From: Kutzneria viridogrisea
Lineage (GTDB): Bacteria > Actinomycetota > Actinomycetes > Mycobacteriales > Pseudonocardiaceae
Reading direction: 5' to 3'
Length of the DNA stretch: 64,000 nucleotides
Assembly: GCA_014138725.1 (NCBI GenBank)
Contig: JACJID010000002.1
Coordinates: forward strand, 1,812,001 to 1,876,000
Of the stretch, positions 8,046 to 17,367 are shown piece by piece. The notes under the pieces were generated by a model. It ran no database searches. It was not told where the DNA came from and worked only from the letters and a program-made list of their open reading frames with translations. Numbering within the stretch: the first letter of the stretch is position 1; every line of letters begins with the position of its first letter. The position numbers and the translations under genes were made by a program.

Positions 8046-9440
8046 TTAGGGACGGGTTCTTGCCGGGAGCATCAGTGCGGGTACGAGTGCGAGCAGGCCG
8101 ATGGCCAGCGCCCACAGGAAGGTCTGGCCGAAGGAGAAGGCCATGTTGTTGCCGGTGGCGTCCAGCCAGCGGTGCAGCACCACGGCGAGCACCGCGGTGG
8201 CCAGTGATCCACCGATCCGCTGGCTGATGGCCATCAGGGTGGCCGCGCGCGGCACGGTCTGCTTGGCCACGAACTGGTAGGCGGCGGCCGTGGTCGGCAT
8301 CAGGCTGGCGCCCAGGCCGAGCCCGCGCAGCACCAGCGCGACCACGAGCTGGACCGAGTCGGGGTGGCTGTCCAGCAGCACGAAGGGCGCCGTGCCGACG
8401 ACCATGGCCAGCACCCCCAGCGTGACCACGGCGCGCACCCCGAAGCGGTCGGTGAGCCGACCGGTGAACGGGGACACCAGGGCCACGCCAACACCTTGCG
8501 GCAGCAGGAAAAGGCCCGCTTCCAGCGCGTTCTTGCCCAGGCCGACCTGGTAGTACAGCGGCAGCACGAACAGGAAGCCGAACAGGCCCGCGCCGAGCAG
8601 GAAGGCGCCCAGCCAGGAGACGCTGAACCCCTTGGTGGCGAACAACCTCAGGTCCAGCAGCGGCTTGGCCTCCCGGCCGCGCAGCGCGTGCCAGCAGAAC
8701 GCGCCGACCAGTGCGAGCCCGGCCACCAGCCACCCGGCGCCGCCCGCGGTGTCGCCGCCCTCACCGATCAGGATCAGGCCGTACACCGAGGCCGCCAGCC
8801 CGGGCGAGAGCAGCAGCATGCCCAGCCAGTCCAGCCGCTCGCCGGGCACCGGTTCGCCCGCGGGCAGCTTGAACCAGGCCAGCGCCAGCGCGACCACGCC
8901 GATGGGCAGGTTCACGTAGAAGATCCACTGCCAGCCCAGGGTGTCGATCAGGAAACCGGCCAGCACCGGGCCGAACACCGGGGAGAGCATCACCGGCAGG
9001 GTCACCAGGCTCATCAGCCGCCCGACCAGCGCCGGTCCGGCCGCACGGGCCAGGATCGTCTGCAACACCGGCATGAGCAGGCCGCCGCCGAGTCCCTGCA
9101 ACGCGCGGAACGCGATCAGCTCGCCGATGGAGTTCGCCAGCCCGCACAGCGCGGAGCCGATCACGAACACGCTCAGCGACAGCAGCCAGACCTTCTTGGC
9201 CCCCAACCGGTCCACGGCCCAGCCGGACAGCGGGATCACCAGCGAGAGCGCGAGCAGGTAGCTGGTGCTCACCCACTGCACCAGCGGCAGCGGGGCGTGC
9301 AGGTCGGTGCCCAGCGTGTCCACGCCGACGTTGACCACGGTGGTGTCCAGCGAGGACATCAGCGCGCCCAGCACGACCACGCCCGCGAGCTTGAGCAGGG
9401 CGGGATCCAGCTTGCGCGCCGGTGCCGGTGCCGTGGTCAT
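8046..9440 (-). CDS. MFS drug/metabolite exporter, DHA2 (14-TM) family, 464 aa
   Basis: This is a proton-driven major facilitator of the EmrB/QacA class, probably the efflux pump for the cluster product. Motif D1 (SSLDTTVVNVGVD) in TM1, motif A (GWAVDRLGAKKVW) after TM2 and the antiporter motif C region (LSPVFGPVLAGFLID) in TM5 are all visible. About 14 hydrophobic segments fit the DHA2 topology. The ATG at 9440 lies just inside the two TetR-type palindromes at 9450-9494. The divergent TetR gene therefore very likely represses this exporter/azoreductase operon and itself, with release by the ligand. Confidence 0.92.
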   Translation of the reverse strand: MTTAPAPARKLDPALLKLAGVVVLGALMSSLDTTVVNVGVDTLGTDLHAPLPLVQWVSTSYLLALSLVIPLSGWAVDRLGAKKVWLLSLSVFVIGSALCGLANSIGELIAFRALQGLGGGLLMPVLQTILARAAGPALVGRLMSLVTLPVMLSPVFGPVLAGFLIDTLGWQWIFYVNLPIGVVALALAWFKLPAGEPVPGERLDWLGMLLLSPGLAASVYGLILIGEGGDTAGGAGWLVAGLALVGAFCWHALRGREAKPLLDLRLFATKGFSVSWLGAFLLGAGLFGFLFVLPLYYQVGLGKNALEAGLFLLPQGVGVALVSPFTGRLTDRFGVRAVVTLGVLAMVVGTAPFVLLDSHPDSVQLVVALVLRGLGLGASLMPTTAAAYQFVAKQTVPRAATLMAISQRIGGSLATAVLAVVLHRWLDATGNNMAFSFGQTFLWALAIGLLALVPALMLPARTRP

Positions 9441-9449
9441 GCCTCCTCC

Positions 9450-9474
9450 TTTGGACTAGACGGTCTAGTCCAAA
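9450..9474. promoter_or_regulatory. Perfect 25-bp operator palindrome (TetR site 1)
   Basis: Arms TTTGGACTAGAC (9450-9461) and its exact complement (9463-9474) flank a single G. The site is 10 bp from the exporter start codon in the divergent gap between exporter and TetR genes. Length, symmetry and position are those of a TetR-family operator. Confidence 0.85.
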
Positions 9475-9482
9475 CGAGAATA

Positions 9483-9494
9483 GACTAGGTAGTC
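9483..9494. promoter_or_regulatory. Second, shorter TetR-type operator
   Basis: GACTA-GG-TAGTC, followed by CAAA, repeats the core of the 9450-9474 palindrome. The two dyad centres are about 27 bp apart, so two dimers could bind nearly in phase. The reduced symmetry suggests a lower-affinity site nearer to the TetR gene, which may handle autoregulation. Confidence 0.7.
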
Positions 9495-9545
9495 CAAACT
9501 GGGAAGCCCCAGCAGTTGCCCAGCCGCGGAGAGGACACTGATCGC

Positions 9546-10172
9546 ATGTCGGTGCAGACGTTGTCGGCCAAGCGCAGGGCCGTGGTCGAGGCGGCCGCCC
9601 AGGTGTTCGTGCGCGAGGGCTACGTCGGGACCAGCGTGGACGTGATCGCGGCCGAGGCGGGCGTCTCCAAGCAGACGATCTACAACTACTACGGGGACAA
9701 GGAGAACCTGTTCCTGACCGTCATCGAGACGATGCTCGAACCGGCGGCGGCGCGCTTCCTGGAGATCCTCGACCAGGTGCTTGCCGAGTCCGACGAGCTG
9801 GCCGCGGGGCTGACCCGGCTCGGCCGCGAGTGGGTGGAACTGCTCTCGCACCAGGAACTGGCCGCGCTGCGGCGGCTGATCGTCGGCGAGGCGACCCGGT
9901 ACCCGCAGCTGCTGCGCGCCTGGCAGAACGCGGGGCCCGGGCTGGCCCAGCCCAAGCTCACCGGGCACCTGGCCCGGCTGCACGAGGAGGGCGTCCTGGA
10001 CGTGCCGGACCCGGCCCGCGCGGCCAGCCAGCTCACCTCGCTGCTCGTCGGCGAGTTGCAGACCCTCTCCCTGTTCGGCGCGGTCCCGCTCACCACGGCG
10101 CGGGTCGAGGAGACGGTCTCCGGGGCGGTCGAGGTGTTCCTGCGCGCCTACGCCGTCAAGAACCCTTCATGA
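9546..10172 (+). CDS. TetR-family transcriptional regulator, 208 aa
   Basis: This repressor has an N-terminal TetR helix-turn-helix (about 12-58; DVIAAEAGVSKQTIYNYYGD) and a C-terminal ligand domain of normal length (TetR_C, AefR-like). It is divergent from the exporter/azoreductase operon, with two palindromic operators between them, so it probably controls both transcripts in response to the exported compound. The ATG at 9546 is chosen for its position at the start of the HTH domain with GGAGAGG about 11 nt upstream; an in-frame TTG at 9516 is less likely. A small hairpin (10170-10192) overlaps its stop codon. Confidence 0.9.
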   Translation: MSVQTLSAKRRAVVEAAAQVFVREGYVGTSVDVIAAEAGVSKQTIYNYYGDKENLFLTVIETMLEPAAARFLEILDQVLAESDELAAGLTRLGREWVELLSHQELAALRRLIVGEATRYPQLLRAWQNAGPGLAQPKLTGHLARLHEEGVLDVPDPARAASQLTSLLVGELQTLSLFGAVPLTTARVEETVSGAVEVFLRAYAVKNPS

Positions 10173-10192
10173 CCTGCTGAATCCGCAGGTCA
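10170..10192. terminator. Small hairpin at the TetR stop codon
   Basis: TGACCTGC (10170-10177) pairs with GCAGGTCA (10185-10192) across a 7-nt loop, starting on the TGA of the tetR gene. Only 8 bp and no T tract, so it may merely attenuate read-through into the hydroxylase 43 nt downstream. Confidence 0.4.
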
Positions 10193-10234
10193 GCCACCTT
10201 TGACGGGGGCGGCGCCGTGGGCGACGGTGAGTGC

Positions 10235-11710
10235 ATGACAGTCATCGTCGTCGGTGCAGGTCCGGTCGGTCTGATGCTCGCCTGCGAACTCGCCCTCGGC
10301 GGGGTGCGCCCCGTGGTGCTGGAACGGCTGGCCAAGCCGACCGGCCAGTCGCGGGCGCTCGGCCTGCACTCGCGCACCGTGGAGGTGCTCGACCAGCGTG
10401 GCCTGCTGGACAGGTTCAGCGAGGGCGCCCCGGTCTGGCCGAAGGGCCACTTCGCCGGGATGCGCCTGCTGGAACTGGACCAGCTCGACGGGCGGCACAC
10501 CTACGCGCTGATGGTGCCGCAGTCGCGCACCGAGGCGGTGCTGGAGGAGCGCGCGGCCGAGCTGGGCGCGGACCTGCGGCGCGGGCACGACCTGACCGGC
10601 CTGGTCCAGGACGAGCAGGGCGTGACGGTCACCGTCAGCGGGCCGGACGGGGAGTACGAGCTGCGCGCGGACTACCTGGTCGGCTGCGACGGCGGCAGCA
10701 GCAAGGTCCGCAAGCTGGCGGGCATCGGCTTCCCGGGCAACTCCTCCACGCTCAACGCCGTGCTCGGCGACGTGCAGCTGGACCAGACCCCCACCGGCCC
10801 GCACCTGAGCCGCTGCGCGGGCGGCGTGTTCGGCACCGTGCCGCTGGGCGGGGACCGGTACCGGATCGTGGCGGCCGAGTTCGTGCCGCCCACCGCGCAC
10901 CGGGACGACCCGGTGACGCTCAAGGAGCTGCTGGACACCACCAAGCGCGTGACGGGCCTGGACATCGAGGTCGGCGAGACCTACTGGCTGTCCCGGTTCG
11001 GCAACGCCACCCGCCAGGCCGACCGGTACCGCGAGGGCCGGGTGTTCCTCGCGGGCGACGCCGCGCACGTGCACTTCCCGGCCGGTGGGCAGGGCCTCAA
11101 CACGGGCGTGCAGGACGCGGTGAACCTGGGTTGGAAGCTGGCCGCCGCGGTGCGAGGGCAGGCCGGTGACGCCCTGCTGGACACCTACCACTCCGAACGC
11201 TGGCCGGTGGCCAAGCGGGTCTGCCACAACACCCAGGCCCAGCTCGCGCTGATGAACCCGAGCCCGTCGGTGGACCCGCTGCGCGAGCTGTTCGCCGAGA
11301 TGATGGCCTTCCGCGAGGTCAACAAGTTCCTGTCGGAGATGATCACCGGCCTGGACCTGCGCTACGAGATGCCCGGCGCCCCCGAGCAGCCCGACCCGCT
11401 GCTGGGCTCGCGGCTGCCCGACTGGCTGCTGACCGCCGACGGGGAGCGGTTCGGCGCCATGCGGCTGCTGCATCGGGGCACCGGCCTGCTGCTGGACCTG
11501 ACCGGGGGCGCGCGCCGCGCCGAGTTCGAGTCGGTGCTGGGCGGCCGGGTGGAGGTGTTCAGCGCCGAGGCGGTGGAGCCGGGCCGTCCCGAGGCCGTGC
11601 TGGTCCGCCCGGACGGGTACATCGCGTGGGTCGGCGGTGCCCTCGAAGGCCTTGACCTGGCGGCCGGAACGTGGTTCGGAACACAGCGACTCGCCGCGCC
11701 GATGAGCTGA
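10235..11710 (+). CDS. Second FAD-dependent aromatic hydroxylase, 491 aa
   Basis: This is another class A flavin monooxygenase of the polyketide hydroxylase family. The N-terminal GAGPVG motif (VIVVGAGPVGLMLACELA) is at residues 3-20. The DG motif is in YLVGCDGGSSKVRK and the GD motif in VFLAGDAAHVHFPAGGQGLN. The C-terminal thioredoxin-like domain ends in AVLVRPDGYIAWVGG. The ATG at 10235 places the FAD fold at the terminus. An in-frame GTG at 10217 with GGGGGC 6 nt upstream is a real alternative. It follows the TetR gene by 62 nt, on the opposite strand to the other tailoring genes. It shares the fold and motif order of the 4369-5922 enzyme but is clearly not a recent duplicate. Confidence 0.88.
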   Translation: MTVIVVGAGPVGLMLACELALGGVRPVVLERLAKPTGQSRALGLHSRTVEVLDQRGLLDRFSEGAPVWPKGHFAGMRLLELDQLDGRHTYALMVPQSRTEAVLEERAAELGADLRRGHDLTGLVQDEQGVTVTVSGPDGEYELRADYLVGCDGGSSKVRKLAGIGFPGNSSTLNAVLGDVQLDQTPTGPHLSRCAGGVFGTVPLGGDRYRIVAAEFVPPTAHRDDPVTLKELLDTTKRVTGLDIEVGETYWLSRFGNATRQADRYREGRVFLAGDAAHVHFPAGGQGLNTGVQDAVNLGWKLAAAVRGQAGDALLDTYHSERWPVAKRVCHNTQAQLALMNPSPSVDPLRELFAEMMAFREVNKFLSEMITGLDLRYEMPGAPEQPDPLLGSRLPDWLLTADGERFGAMRLLHRGTGLLLDLTGGARRAEFESVLGGRVEVFSAEAVEPGRPEAVLVRPDGYIAWVGGALEGLDLAAGTWFGTQRLAAPMS

Positions 11711-11920
11711 ACTTGACAGTTCTCGATCGATACAGATCCCTAAATCTAGCTCAATCACCGGTGCATGGCGAGCGTTACACGAGGAAGATCGGTATCGATC
11801 CTGTGACGGACCCCTCCTTGTGCGACCTCCTCCGCGTATGAAGCCTCCCGCGCGGAGGACTAGCCTTGCTGCGGAGTGTGTCAATACCAAGAGCGAGATA
11901 GATAGAGGCGAGCGCCAGCC

Positions 11921-14900
11921 GTGTCCAGCAGCAGCCCTGCGTCACAGTTCGGCCCGAACGAGTGGCTGGTCGAGGAGATGTACGACCAGTTCCTCGCGGA
12001 TCCGTCATCCGTAGACCCGGCGTGGCACGACTTCTTCGCCGATTTCAAGCCGACGCAGCGCACGACCGGCAATGGCAGCGCGAGCACGGCTGGAGCATCG
12101 GGCGGGACAGTCACCACGACCGCGCCAGCGCCGGCACCCGCCGCGCCGCCGACCCCGCCGCCGGCAGCCCCGGCGAACGGGACCCCGGCCGCGACGGCGC
12201 CGAAGCTGCCCAGCAGCAAGCCGACCCCGGCGGCCGCGGCCACCGCGGCCCCCAAGCCGCCCGCACCGGCCCAGGGCGCGGAGACCAAGCCGCTGCGCGG
12301 AGCCGCCGCCGCGATCGCGAAGAACATGGAGCTCTCGCTCACCGTTCCGACCGCGACCAGCGTGCGCGCCGTGCCCGCCAAGCTGCTGGCCGACAACCGC
12401 ATCGTGATCAACAACCACCTCAAGCGGACCCGTGGCGGCAAGGTCTCCTTCACCCACGTGATCGGCTACGCGGTGGTCCGGGCGCTACAGGCGTACCCGA
12501 ACATGAACCGCTCCTACTCGCTGGTGGACGGCAAGCCCGTCCTCGTCACCCCGGAGCACGTCAACCTGGGCCTGGCCATCGACCTGCCGGGCAAGGACGG
12601 CCAGCGCACGCTGGTGGTTGCCTCCATCAAGGGCTGCGAGACGATGACGTTCTCGCAGTTCTGGGGCGCCTACGAGGACCTGATCCGCAAGGCCCGCGGT
12701 GGCGGCCTGACCGCGGACGACTTCGCGGGCAGCACCATCTCGCTGACCAACCCCGGCACCATCGGCACCAACCACTCGGTGCCCCGGCTGACCGCGGGCC
12801 AGGGCACGATCGTGGGCGTCGGCGCCATGGAGTACCCGGCGCACTTCCAGGGCACCAGCGAGAAGGCCCTGGTCGAGATGGGCGTCAGCAAGATCATGAC
12901 GCTGACCTCCACCTACGACCACCGCATCATCCAGGGCGCCGAGTCCGGTGAGTTCCTGCGCAAGGTGCACCAGCTGCTGCTGGGCGAGGACGGGTTCTAC
13001 GACGACATCTTCACCTCGCTGCGGCTGCCCTACGAGCCCATCCGCTGGGTCGAGGACATCCCCGAGGGCTCGGTCGACAAGACCGCGCGGGTCATCGAGC
13101 TGATCGACGCCTTCCGCGCCCGCGGCCACCTGATGGCCGACACCGACCCGCTGAACTACCGCCAGCGCCGCCACGAGGACCTGGACGTGCTCTCGCACGG
13201 CCTGACCCTGTGGGACCTGGACCGCGAGTTCCCGGTCGGCGGCTTCGCGGGCCAGGAGAAGATGAAGCTGCGCGACATCCTCGGGGTGCTGCGCAACTCC
13301 TACTGCCGCACCGTGGGCGTGGAGTACACGCACATCCTGGAGCCCGCCGAGCGGCGCTGGCTGCAGGAGCGGGTCGAGGTCGTGCACGACAAGCCCGCCG
13401 CGACCGTGCAGAAGTACATCCTGTCCAAGCTCAACGCCGCCGAGGCGTTCGAGACCTTCCTGCAGACCAAGTACGTGGGTCAGCGGCGGTTCTCGCTGGA
13501 GGGCGGCGAGACGCTGATCCCGCTGCTGGACGCGGTGCTGGACAAGGCCGCCGAGCACGAGCTGGACGAGGTCGTCATCGGCATGCCGCACCGCGGCCGG
13601 CTGAACGTGCTGGCCAACATCGTGGGCAAGCCGATCTCGCAGATCTTCCGCGAGTTCGAGGGCAACCTCGACCCCGGCCAGGCGCACGGCTCCGGCGACG
13701 TCAAGTACCACCTGGGCGCCGAGGGCAAGTACTTCCGGATGTTCGGCGACGGCGAGACCAAGGTGTCGCTGGCCAGCAACCCGTCCCACCTGGAGGCCGT
13801 GGACCCGGTGCTGGAGGGCATCGTCCGGGCCAAGCAGGACCTGCTGGACAAGGGCGGCGAGGGCTTCACCGTGCTGCCCGTGGCCCTGCACGGGGACGCG
13901 GCCTTCGCGGGCCAGGGCGTGGTCGCCGAGACGCTGAACCTGGCGCTGCTGCGCGGTTACCGCACCGGCGGCACCGTGCACGTGGTGGTCAACAACCAGG
14001 TCGGCTTCACCACCAACCCGGAGCACTCCCGCTCCAGCAAGTACTGCACCGACGTGGCGAAGATGATCGGTGCGCCGGTCTTCCACGTCAACGGGGACGA
14101 CCCCGAGGCCTGCTACTGGGTGGCCAAGCTGGCCGTGGACTACCGGCAGACGTTCCACAAGGACGTCGTGATCGACATGATCTGCTACCGCCGCCGGGGC
14201 CACAACGAGGGCGACGACCCCTCGATGACCCAGCCGGAGATGTACGACATCATCGACGGCAAGCGCAGCGTGCGGAAGACCTACACCGAGTCGCTGATCG
14301 GCCGCGGGGACATCTCCGTGGACGAGGCGGAGAAGGCACTGCGCGACTACGCCAGCCAGCTGGAGCACGTGTTCAACGAGGTGCGCGAGCTGGAGAAGCA
14401 CCCGATCGTGCCCAGCCCCTCGGTGGAGTCCGAGCAGCAGGTCCCGGCCAAGGTGCCCACCGCCATCGCCCGCGAGGTCGTGGAGCGCATCGGTGACGCC
14501 CAGGTGCAACTGCCCGAGGGCTTCACCGCCCACCCCAGGGTCAAGCCGGTGCTGGAGCGCCGGGTCACCATGTCCCGCGAGGGCGGCATCGACTGGGGCT
14601 TCGGCGAACTGCTGGCCTTCGGCTCGCTGGCGCTGGAGGGCAAGACGATCCGCCTGTCCGGCCAGGACTCGCAGCGCGGCACCTTCGGCCAGCGGCACTC
14701 GGTGGTCATCGACCGCAAGACCAGCCAGGAGCACACCCCGCTACAGAACCTGGCGGCGGAGCAGGGCAAGTTCATGGTGTACGACTCGGCGCTGTCCGAG
14801 TTCGCCGCCGTGGGCTTCGAGTACGGCTACTCCGTGGCCAACCCGGACGCCCTGGTGCTGTGGGAGGCGCAGTTCGGCGACTTCGTCAACGGCGCCCAGT

Positions 14901-15613
14901 CGATCATCGACGAGTTCATCTCCTCCGGTGAGGCCAAGTGGGGCCAGCGCGGCAACGTCGTGCTGCTGCTGCCGCACGGCCTGGAGGGTCAGGGCCCCGA
15001 CCACAGCTCCGGCCGCATCGAGCGGTTCCTCCAGCTGTGCGCCGAGGGCTCGATGACCGTGGCGGTGCCCTCCACCCCGGCCAACTACTTCCACCTGCTG
15101 CGCAGGCACGCGCTGGACGGTGTGAAGCGGCCGATGGTGGTGTTCACGCCCAAGTCGATGCTGCGCCTGAAGGCCGCCGCGAGCCCCGTGGAGGACTTCG
15201 TCAGCGGCCGGTTCATGTCGGTCATCGACGACCCGACGCAGCCCGCTGCCGAGGGCGTCACCAAGCTGCTGCTGTGCAGCGGCAAGATCTACTACGAACT
15301 GGCAGCCGAGAAGGCCAAGCGCGGTGCGGACGACACCGCCATCGTGCGCATCGAGCAGCTCTACCCGCTGCCCGAGAAGAAGCTGGCCGCCGCGCTGGAG
15401 CGCTACCCGAACGCCTCCGACATCCGCTGGGTGCAGGAGGAGCCGGCCAACCAGGGTGCGTGGCCGTTCTTCGGGCTGGTCGGGCCGGAGGCCCTGCCGC
15501 GCCTGGCGGGCATGCGCCGGGTGTCGCGCCGCCCGATGGCCGCGCCCGCCTCGGGTTCCAGCAAGGTGCACGAGGTCGAGCAGCGCGAGATCATCACCAA
15601 GGCGTTCGACTAG
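11921..15613 (+). CDS. kgd: Multifunctional 2-oxoglutarate dehydrogenase E1/E2 (Kgd/OdhA), 1230 aa
   Basis: This is the actinobacterial fusion enzyme of the citric acid cycle. It decarboxylates 2-oxoglutarate with ThDP and carries a built-in succinyltransferase-like domain. The N-terminal helix reads [16 protein letters not shown], then comes an Ala/Pro-rich linker (about 45-115) and an E2-like acyltransferase domain (about 120-360, [15 protein letters not shown], His near 334). The E1 part follows, with [20 protein letters not shown] and a ThDP/Mg region including [16 protein letters not shown]. The [12 protein letters not shown] segment probably binds the FHA regulator GarA/OdhI as in relatives, though that partner is not in the window. 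The GTG start at 11921 has GAGGCGAG upstream. It is followed by a perfect hairpin and a DUF6104 gene. Confidence 0.95.
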   Translation: MSSSSPASQFGPNEWLVEEMYDQFLADPSSVDPAWHDFFADFKPTQRTTGNGSASTAGASGGTVTTTAPAPAPAAPPTPPPAAPANGTPAATAPKLPSSKPTPAAAATAAPKPPAPAQGAETKPLRGAAAAIAKNMELSLTVPTATSVRAVPAKLLADNRIVINNHLKRTRGGKVSFTHVIGYAVVRALQAYPNMNRSYSLVDGKPVLVTPEHVNLGLAIDLPGKDGQRTLVVASIKGCETMTFSQFWGAYEDLIRKARGGGLTADDFAGSTISLTNPGTIGTNHSVPRLTAGQGTIVGVGAMEYPAHFQGTSEKALVEMGVSKIMTLTSTYDHRIIQGAESGEFLRKVHQLLLGEDGFYDDIFTSLRLPYEPIRWVEDIPEGSVDKTARVIELIDAFRARGHLMADTDPLNYRQRRHEDLDVLSHGLTLWDLDREFPVGGFAGQEKMKLRDILGVLRNSYCRTVGVEYTHILEPAERRWLQERVEVVHDKPAATVQKYILSKLNAAEAFETFLQTKYVGQRRFSLEGGETLIPLLDAVLDKAAEHELDEVVIGMPHRGRLNVLANIVGKPISQIFREFEGNLDPGQAHGSGDVKYHLGAEGKYFRMFGDGETKVSLASNPSHLEAVDPVLEGIVRAKQDLLDKGGEGFTVLPVALHGDAAFAGQGVVAETLNLALLRGYRTGGTVHVVVNNQVGFTTNPEHSRSSKYCTDVAKMIGAPVFHVNGDDPEACYWVAKLAVDYRQTFHKDVVIDMICYRRRGHNEGDDPSMTQPEMYDIIDGKRSVRKTYTESLIGRGDISVDEAEKALRDYASQLEHVFNEVRELEKHPIVPSPSVESEQQVPAKVPTAIAREVVERIGDAQVQLPEGFTAHPRVKPVLERRVTMSREGGIDWGFGELLAFGSLALEGKTIRLSGQDSQRGTFGQRHSVVIDRKTSQEHTPLQNLAAEQGKFMVYDSALSEFAAVGFEYGYSVANPDALVLWEAQFGDFVNGAQSIIDEFISSGEAKWGQRGNVVLLLPHGLEGQGPDHSSGRIERFLQLCAEGSMTVAVPSTPANYFHLLRRHALDGVKRPMVVFTPKSMLRLKAAASPVEDFVSGRFMSVIDDPTQPAAEGVTKLLLCSGKIYYELAAEKAKRGADDTAIVRIEQLYPLPEKKLAAALERYPNASDIRWVQEEPANQGAWPFFGLVGPEALPRLAGMRRVSRRPMAAPASGSSKVHEVEQREIITKAFD

Positions 15614-15631
15614 GCTGTAGCCGATAGCTGT

Positions 15632-15684
15632 GTCATGAAGGTGCCCTTCGCGACGGTGAACGTCGCGAAGGGCACCTTCATGAC
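15632..15684. terminator. Perfect 24-bp hairpin with GTGAA loop (palindrome family copy 1)
   Basis: The arms 15632-15655 and 15661-15684 are perfectly complementary around the loop GTGAA. The left arm begins GTCATGAAGGTGCCCTTCG. It starts 18 nt after the kgd stop. Near-identical elements occur at 23913-23967 and 36610-36664. Position suggests a Rho-independent-like terminator without a T tract, or an RNA-stabilising 3' structure between kgd and its small partner gene. Confidence 0.75.
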
Positions 15685-15757
15685 GGGCTTGGGTCACTGA
15701 CCGCCGGGACCGGGTGCACCGGGGCCCGGCGGTTCGTCTGTCTGCGGAGGAATCACC

Positions 15758-15937
15758 ATGTACTTCACCGACCGGGGCATCGAGGAGCTGGAGGACCGGC
15801 GCGGGGACGAGGAGGTCACCCTGGGCTGGCTCGCCGAGAAGCTGCGCGCCTTCGTGGACACCAACCCCGAGTTCGAGACCGCCATCGAGCGCCTCGCCAC
15901 CTACCTCGCCCGCGACGACTCCTCCGAGGACGACTGA
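15758..15937 (+). CDS. DUF6104 family small protein, 59 aa
   Basis: This small acidic protein begins MYFTDRGIEELEDRRGDEEV, continues TLGWLAEKLRAFVDTNPEFE and ends in an Asp/Glu-rich tail. It matches the small DUF6104 proteins commonly encoded just after kgd in actinomycetes. Its function is unknown. GGAGG lies 7 nt before the ATG. There is no signal peptide or membrane segment. The conserved neighbourhood hints at a role with 2-oxoglutarate dehydrogenase or central metabolism, but nothing in the sequence shows it. The hairpin at 15632-15684 separates it from kgd. Confidence 0.85.
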   Translation: MYFTDRGIEELEDRRGDEEVTLGWLAEKLRAFVDTNPEFETAIERLATYLARDDSSEDD

Positions 15938-15949
15938 GGCCGACACCCG

Positions 15950-16217
15950 GCGAGTCCCGGCCTGGAGCACGCGAGTCCCGGCCTCGGGAGCACGAGTCAC
16001 GGCCAGGGGCCCGCGAGTCCCGCTCAAGGGAGCGCGAGTCCCGGCCTGGAGCACACGAATCCCGCCCAGGAGAGCCCGAGTCCCGCCCTGGAGCACACGA
16101 ATCCCGCTGAGCCGTGTCCACAGCCAAGGCTCAGAACGGGACTCATGCTCCCCACAGCGGGACTCGCGAGCCGGAGAGCGGGACTCGCGCTGCACAGAGC
16201 GGGACTCGCGGGGGTGA
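15950..16217. repeat. Mirror-image 21-bp repeat array filling the kgd/hut convergent gap
   Basis: Eight left-facing units (GCGAGTCCCG at 15950, 15971, 15992 and so on, exactly 21 bp apart) are followed by four right-facing units (CGGGACTCG, from 16136). A small hairpin at the switch point pairs TGAGCC with GGCTCA. The 284-bp gap between two gene ends is almost entirely array. Here the units point away from the gap centre, opposite to the arrangement at 44755. Confidence 0.85.
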
Positions 16218-16221
16218 GGGC

Positions 16222-17367
16222 CTAGCGGACGCGGAATCCCTTGCGCCACACGGCGTAGGTCAGCGGCACACCTGGGCGGTACGCGAGGTGGGTCACCGAG
16301 GGGGCGTCGAGCACGTGGATGTCGGCCCGGGCTCCGGGGCGCAGCACGCCGACATCGGGCCTGCGCAACGCTTGTGCGCCACCGAGTGTGGCGGCGCGGA
16401 CGGCCTCTTCCACGCTCAGCCGCATCTGGAGCACCGCCGTGGCGACGCAGAACGCCATCGAGGAGGTGTAGGAGCTGCCGGGGTTGCAGTTGGAGGCCAG
16501 CGCGATGCTCGCTCCGGCCTCGATCAGCGCGCGGGCGTCCGGGAGCGGTTGCCTTGTCGACAAATCGCACGCGGGCAGCAAGGTGGCCACGGTGTCCGAA
16601 CCGGCCAGGGCGTCCACATCGGACGGTGTGAGGTAGGTGCAGTGGTCGACGCTGGCCGCACCCATCTCCACCGCGAGCCGCACACCGGGCCCCGCGCCGA
16701 GCTGGTTGCCGTGTACGCGCAGGCCCAGCCCGTGTTCCTTGGCGGCCTGCAACACGGCGCGCGACTGGTCCTCGTCGAAGGCACCGGTCTCGCAGAACAC
16801 GTCGGCCCACTGCACGAACGGGGCCACCGTGTCGATCATCTTGCCGCAGACCAGTTCCACGTACTCGTCGGCGTCCGACCCGGGCGGCACCAGGTGCGCG
16901 CCGAGGAAGGTCACCTCGTCGGCGAACTGCCCGGCCAGCACGGCGGAGCGCAGCTCGTCCTCGACGGTCAGGCCGTACCCGGTCTTGGTCTCCAGGTACG
17001 TCGTGCCCTGCGACACGGCCTCCACCGTGTGCCGCTGCAGCACGGCGCTGAGCTCCTCGTCGGTGGCGGCCCGGGTCGCGTCCACGGTGACCGCGATGCC
17101 GCCCGCGGAGTAGGGCCTGCCCGCCATGCGTGCGCCGAACTCGGCGGTCCGGTCCCCGGCGAACACCAGGTGGGTGTGGCTGTCCACCCAGCCGGGCAGG
17201 GCCGCACGCCCCTCGATGTCCACACGGTCGTCGGCAGCGGGCGCCTGAGCGGCCGGGCCCACCCACGCGATCCGGCCCCGGTCGATGACCAACGCGGCCC
17301 CGGAGAGCGTGCCGAGTTCCTCGTCGTTGGTGGTCAGCTCCGCGATTCCCGTGACGACTACTGCCAC
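16222..17367 (-). CDS. hutI: Imidazolonepropionase HutI, 381 aa
   Basis: This enzyme hydrolyses 4-imidazolone-5-propionate to N-formimidoyl-glutamate, the third step of histidine degradation. It is an amidohydrolase-fold metalloenzyme: the HxH metal motif is in [27 protein letters not shown], a further metal His in [15 protein letters not shown], and [13 protein letters not shown] follow, all typical of HutI. The GTG at 17367 is chosen because it fits the family N-terminus and has GGGGGAG just before it. It overlaps the end of hutF by 10 nt, so the two are translationally coupled. It is the last gene of the hut operon, followed by a repeat array. Confidence 0.93.
   Translation of the reverse strand: MAVVVTGIAELTTNDEELGTLSGAALVIDRGRIAWVGPAAQAPAADDRVDIEGRAALPGWVDSHTHLVFAGDRTAEFGARMAGRPYSAGGIAVTVDATRAATDEELSAVLQRHTVEAVSQGTTYLETKTGYGLTVEDELRSAVLAGQFADEVTFLGAHLVPPGSDADEYVELVCGKMIDTVAPFVQWADVFCETGAFDEDQSRAVLQAAKEHGLGLRVHGNQLGAGPGVRLAVEMGAASVDHCTYLTPSDVDALAGSDTVATLLPACDLSTRQPLPDARALIEAGASIALASNCNPGSSYTSSMAFCVATAVLQMRLSVEEAVRAATLGGAQALRRPDVGVLRPGARADIHVLDAPSVTHLAYRPGVPLTYAVWRKGFRVR

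Noticed and set aside
12485-14734. 749-codon open frame inside kgd on the minus strand
   Set aside because: It is a shadow of kgd, with no motifs and amino-acid composition typical of antisense high-GC DNA.
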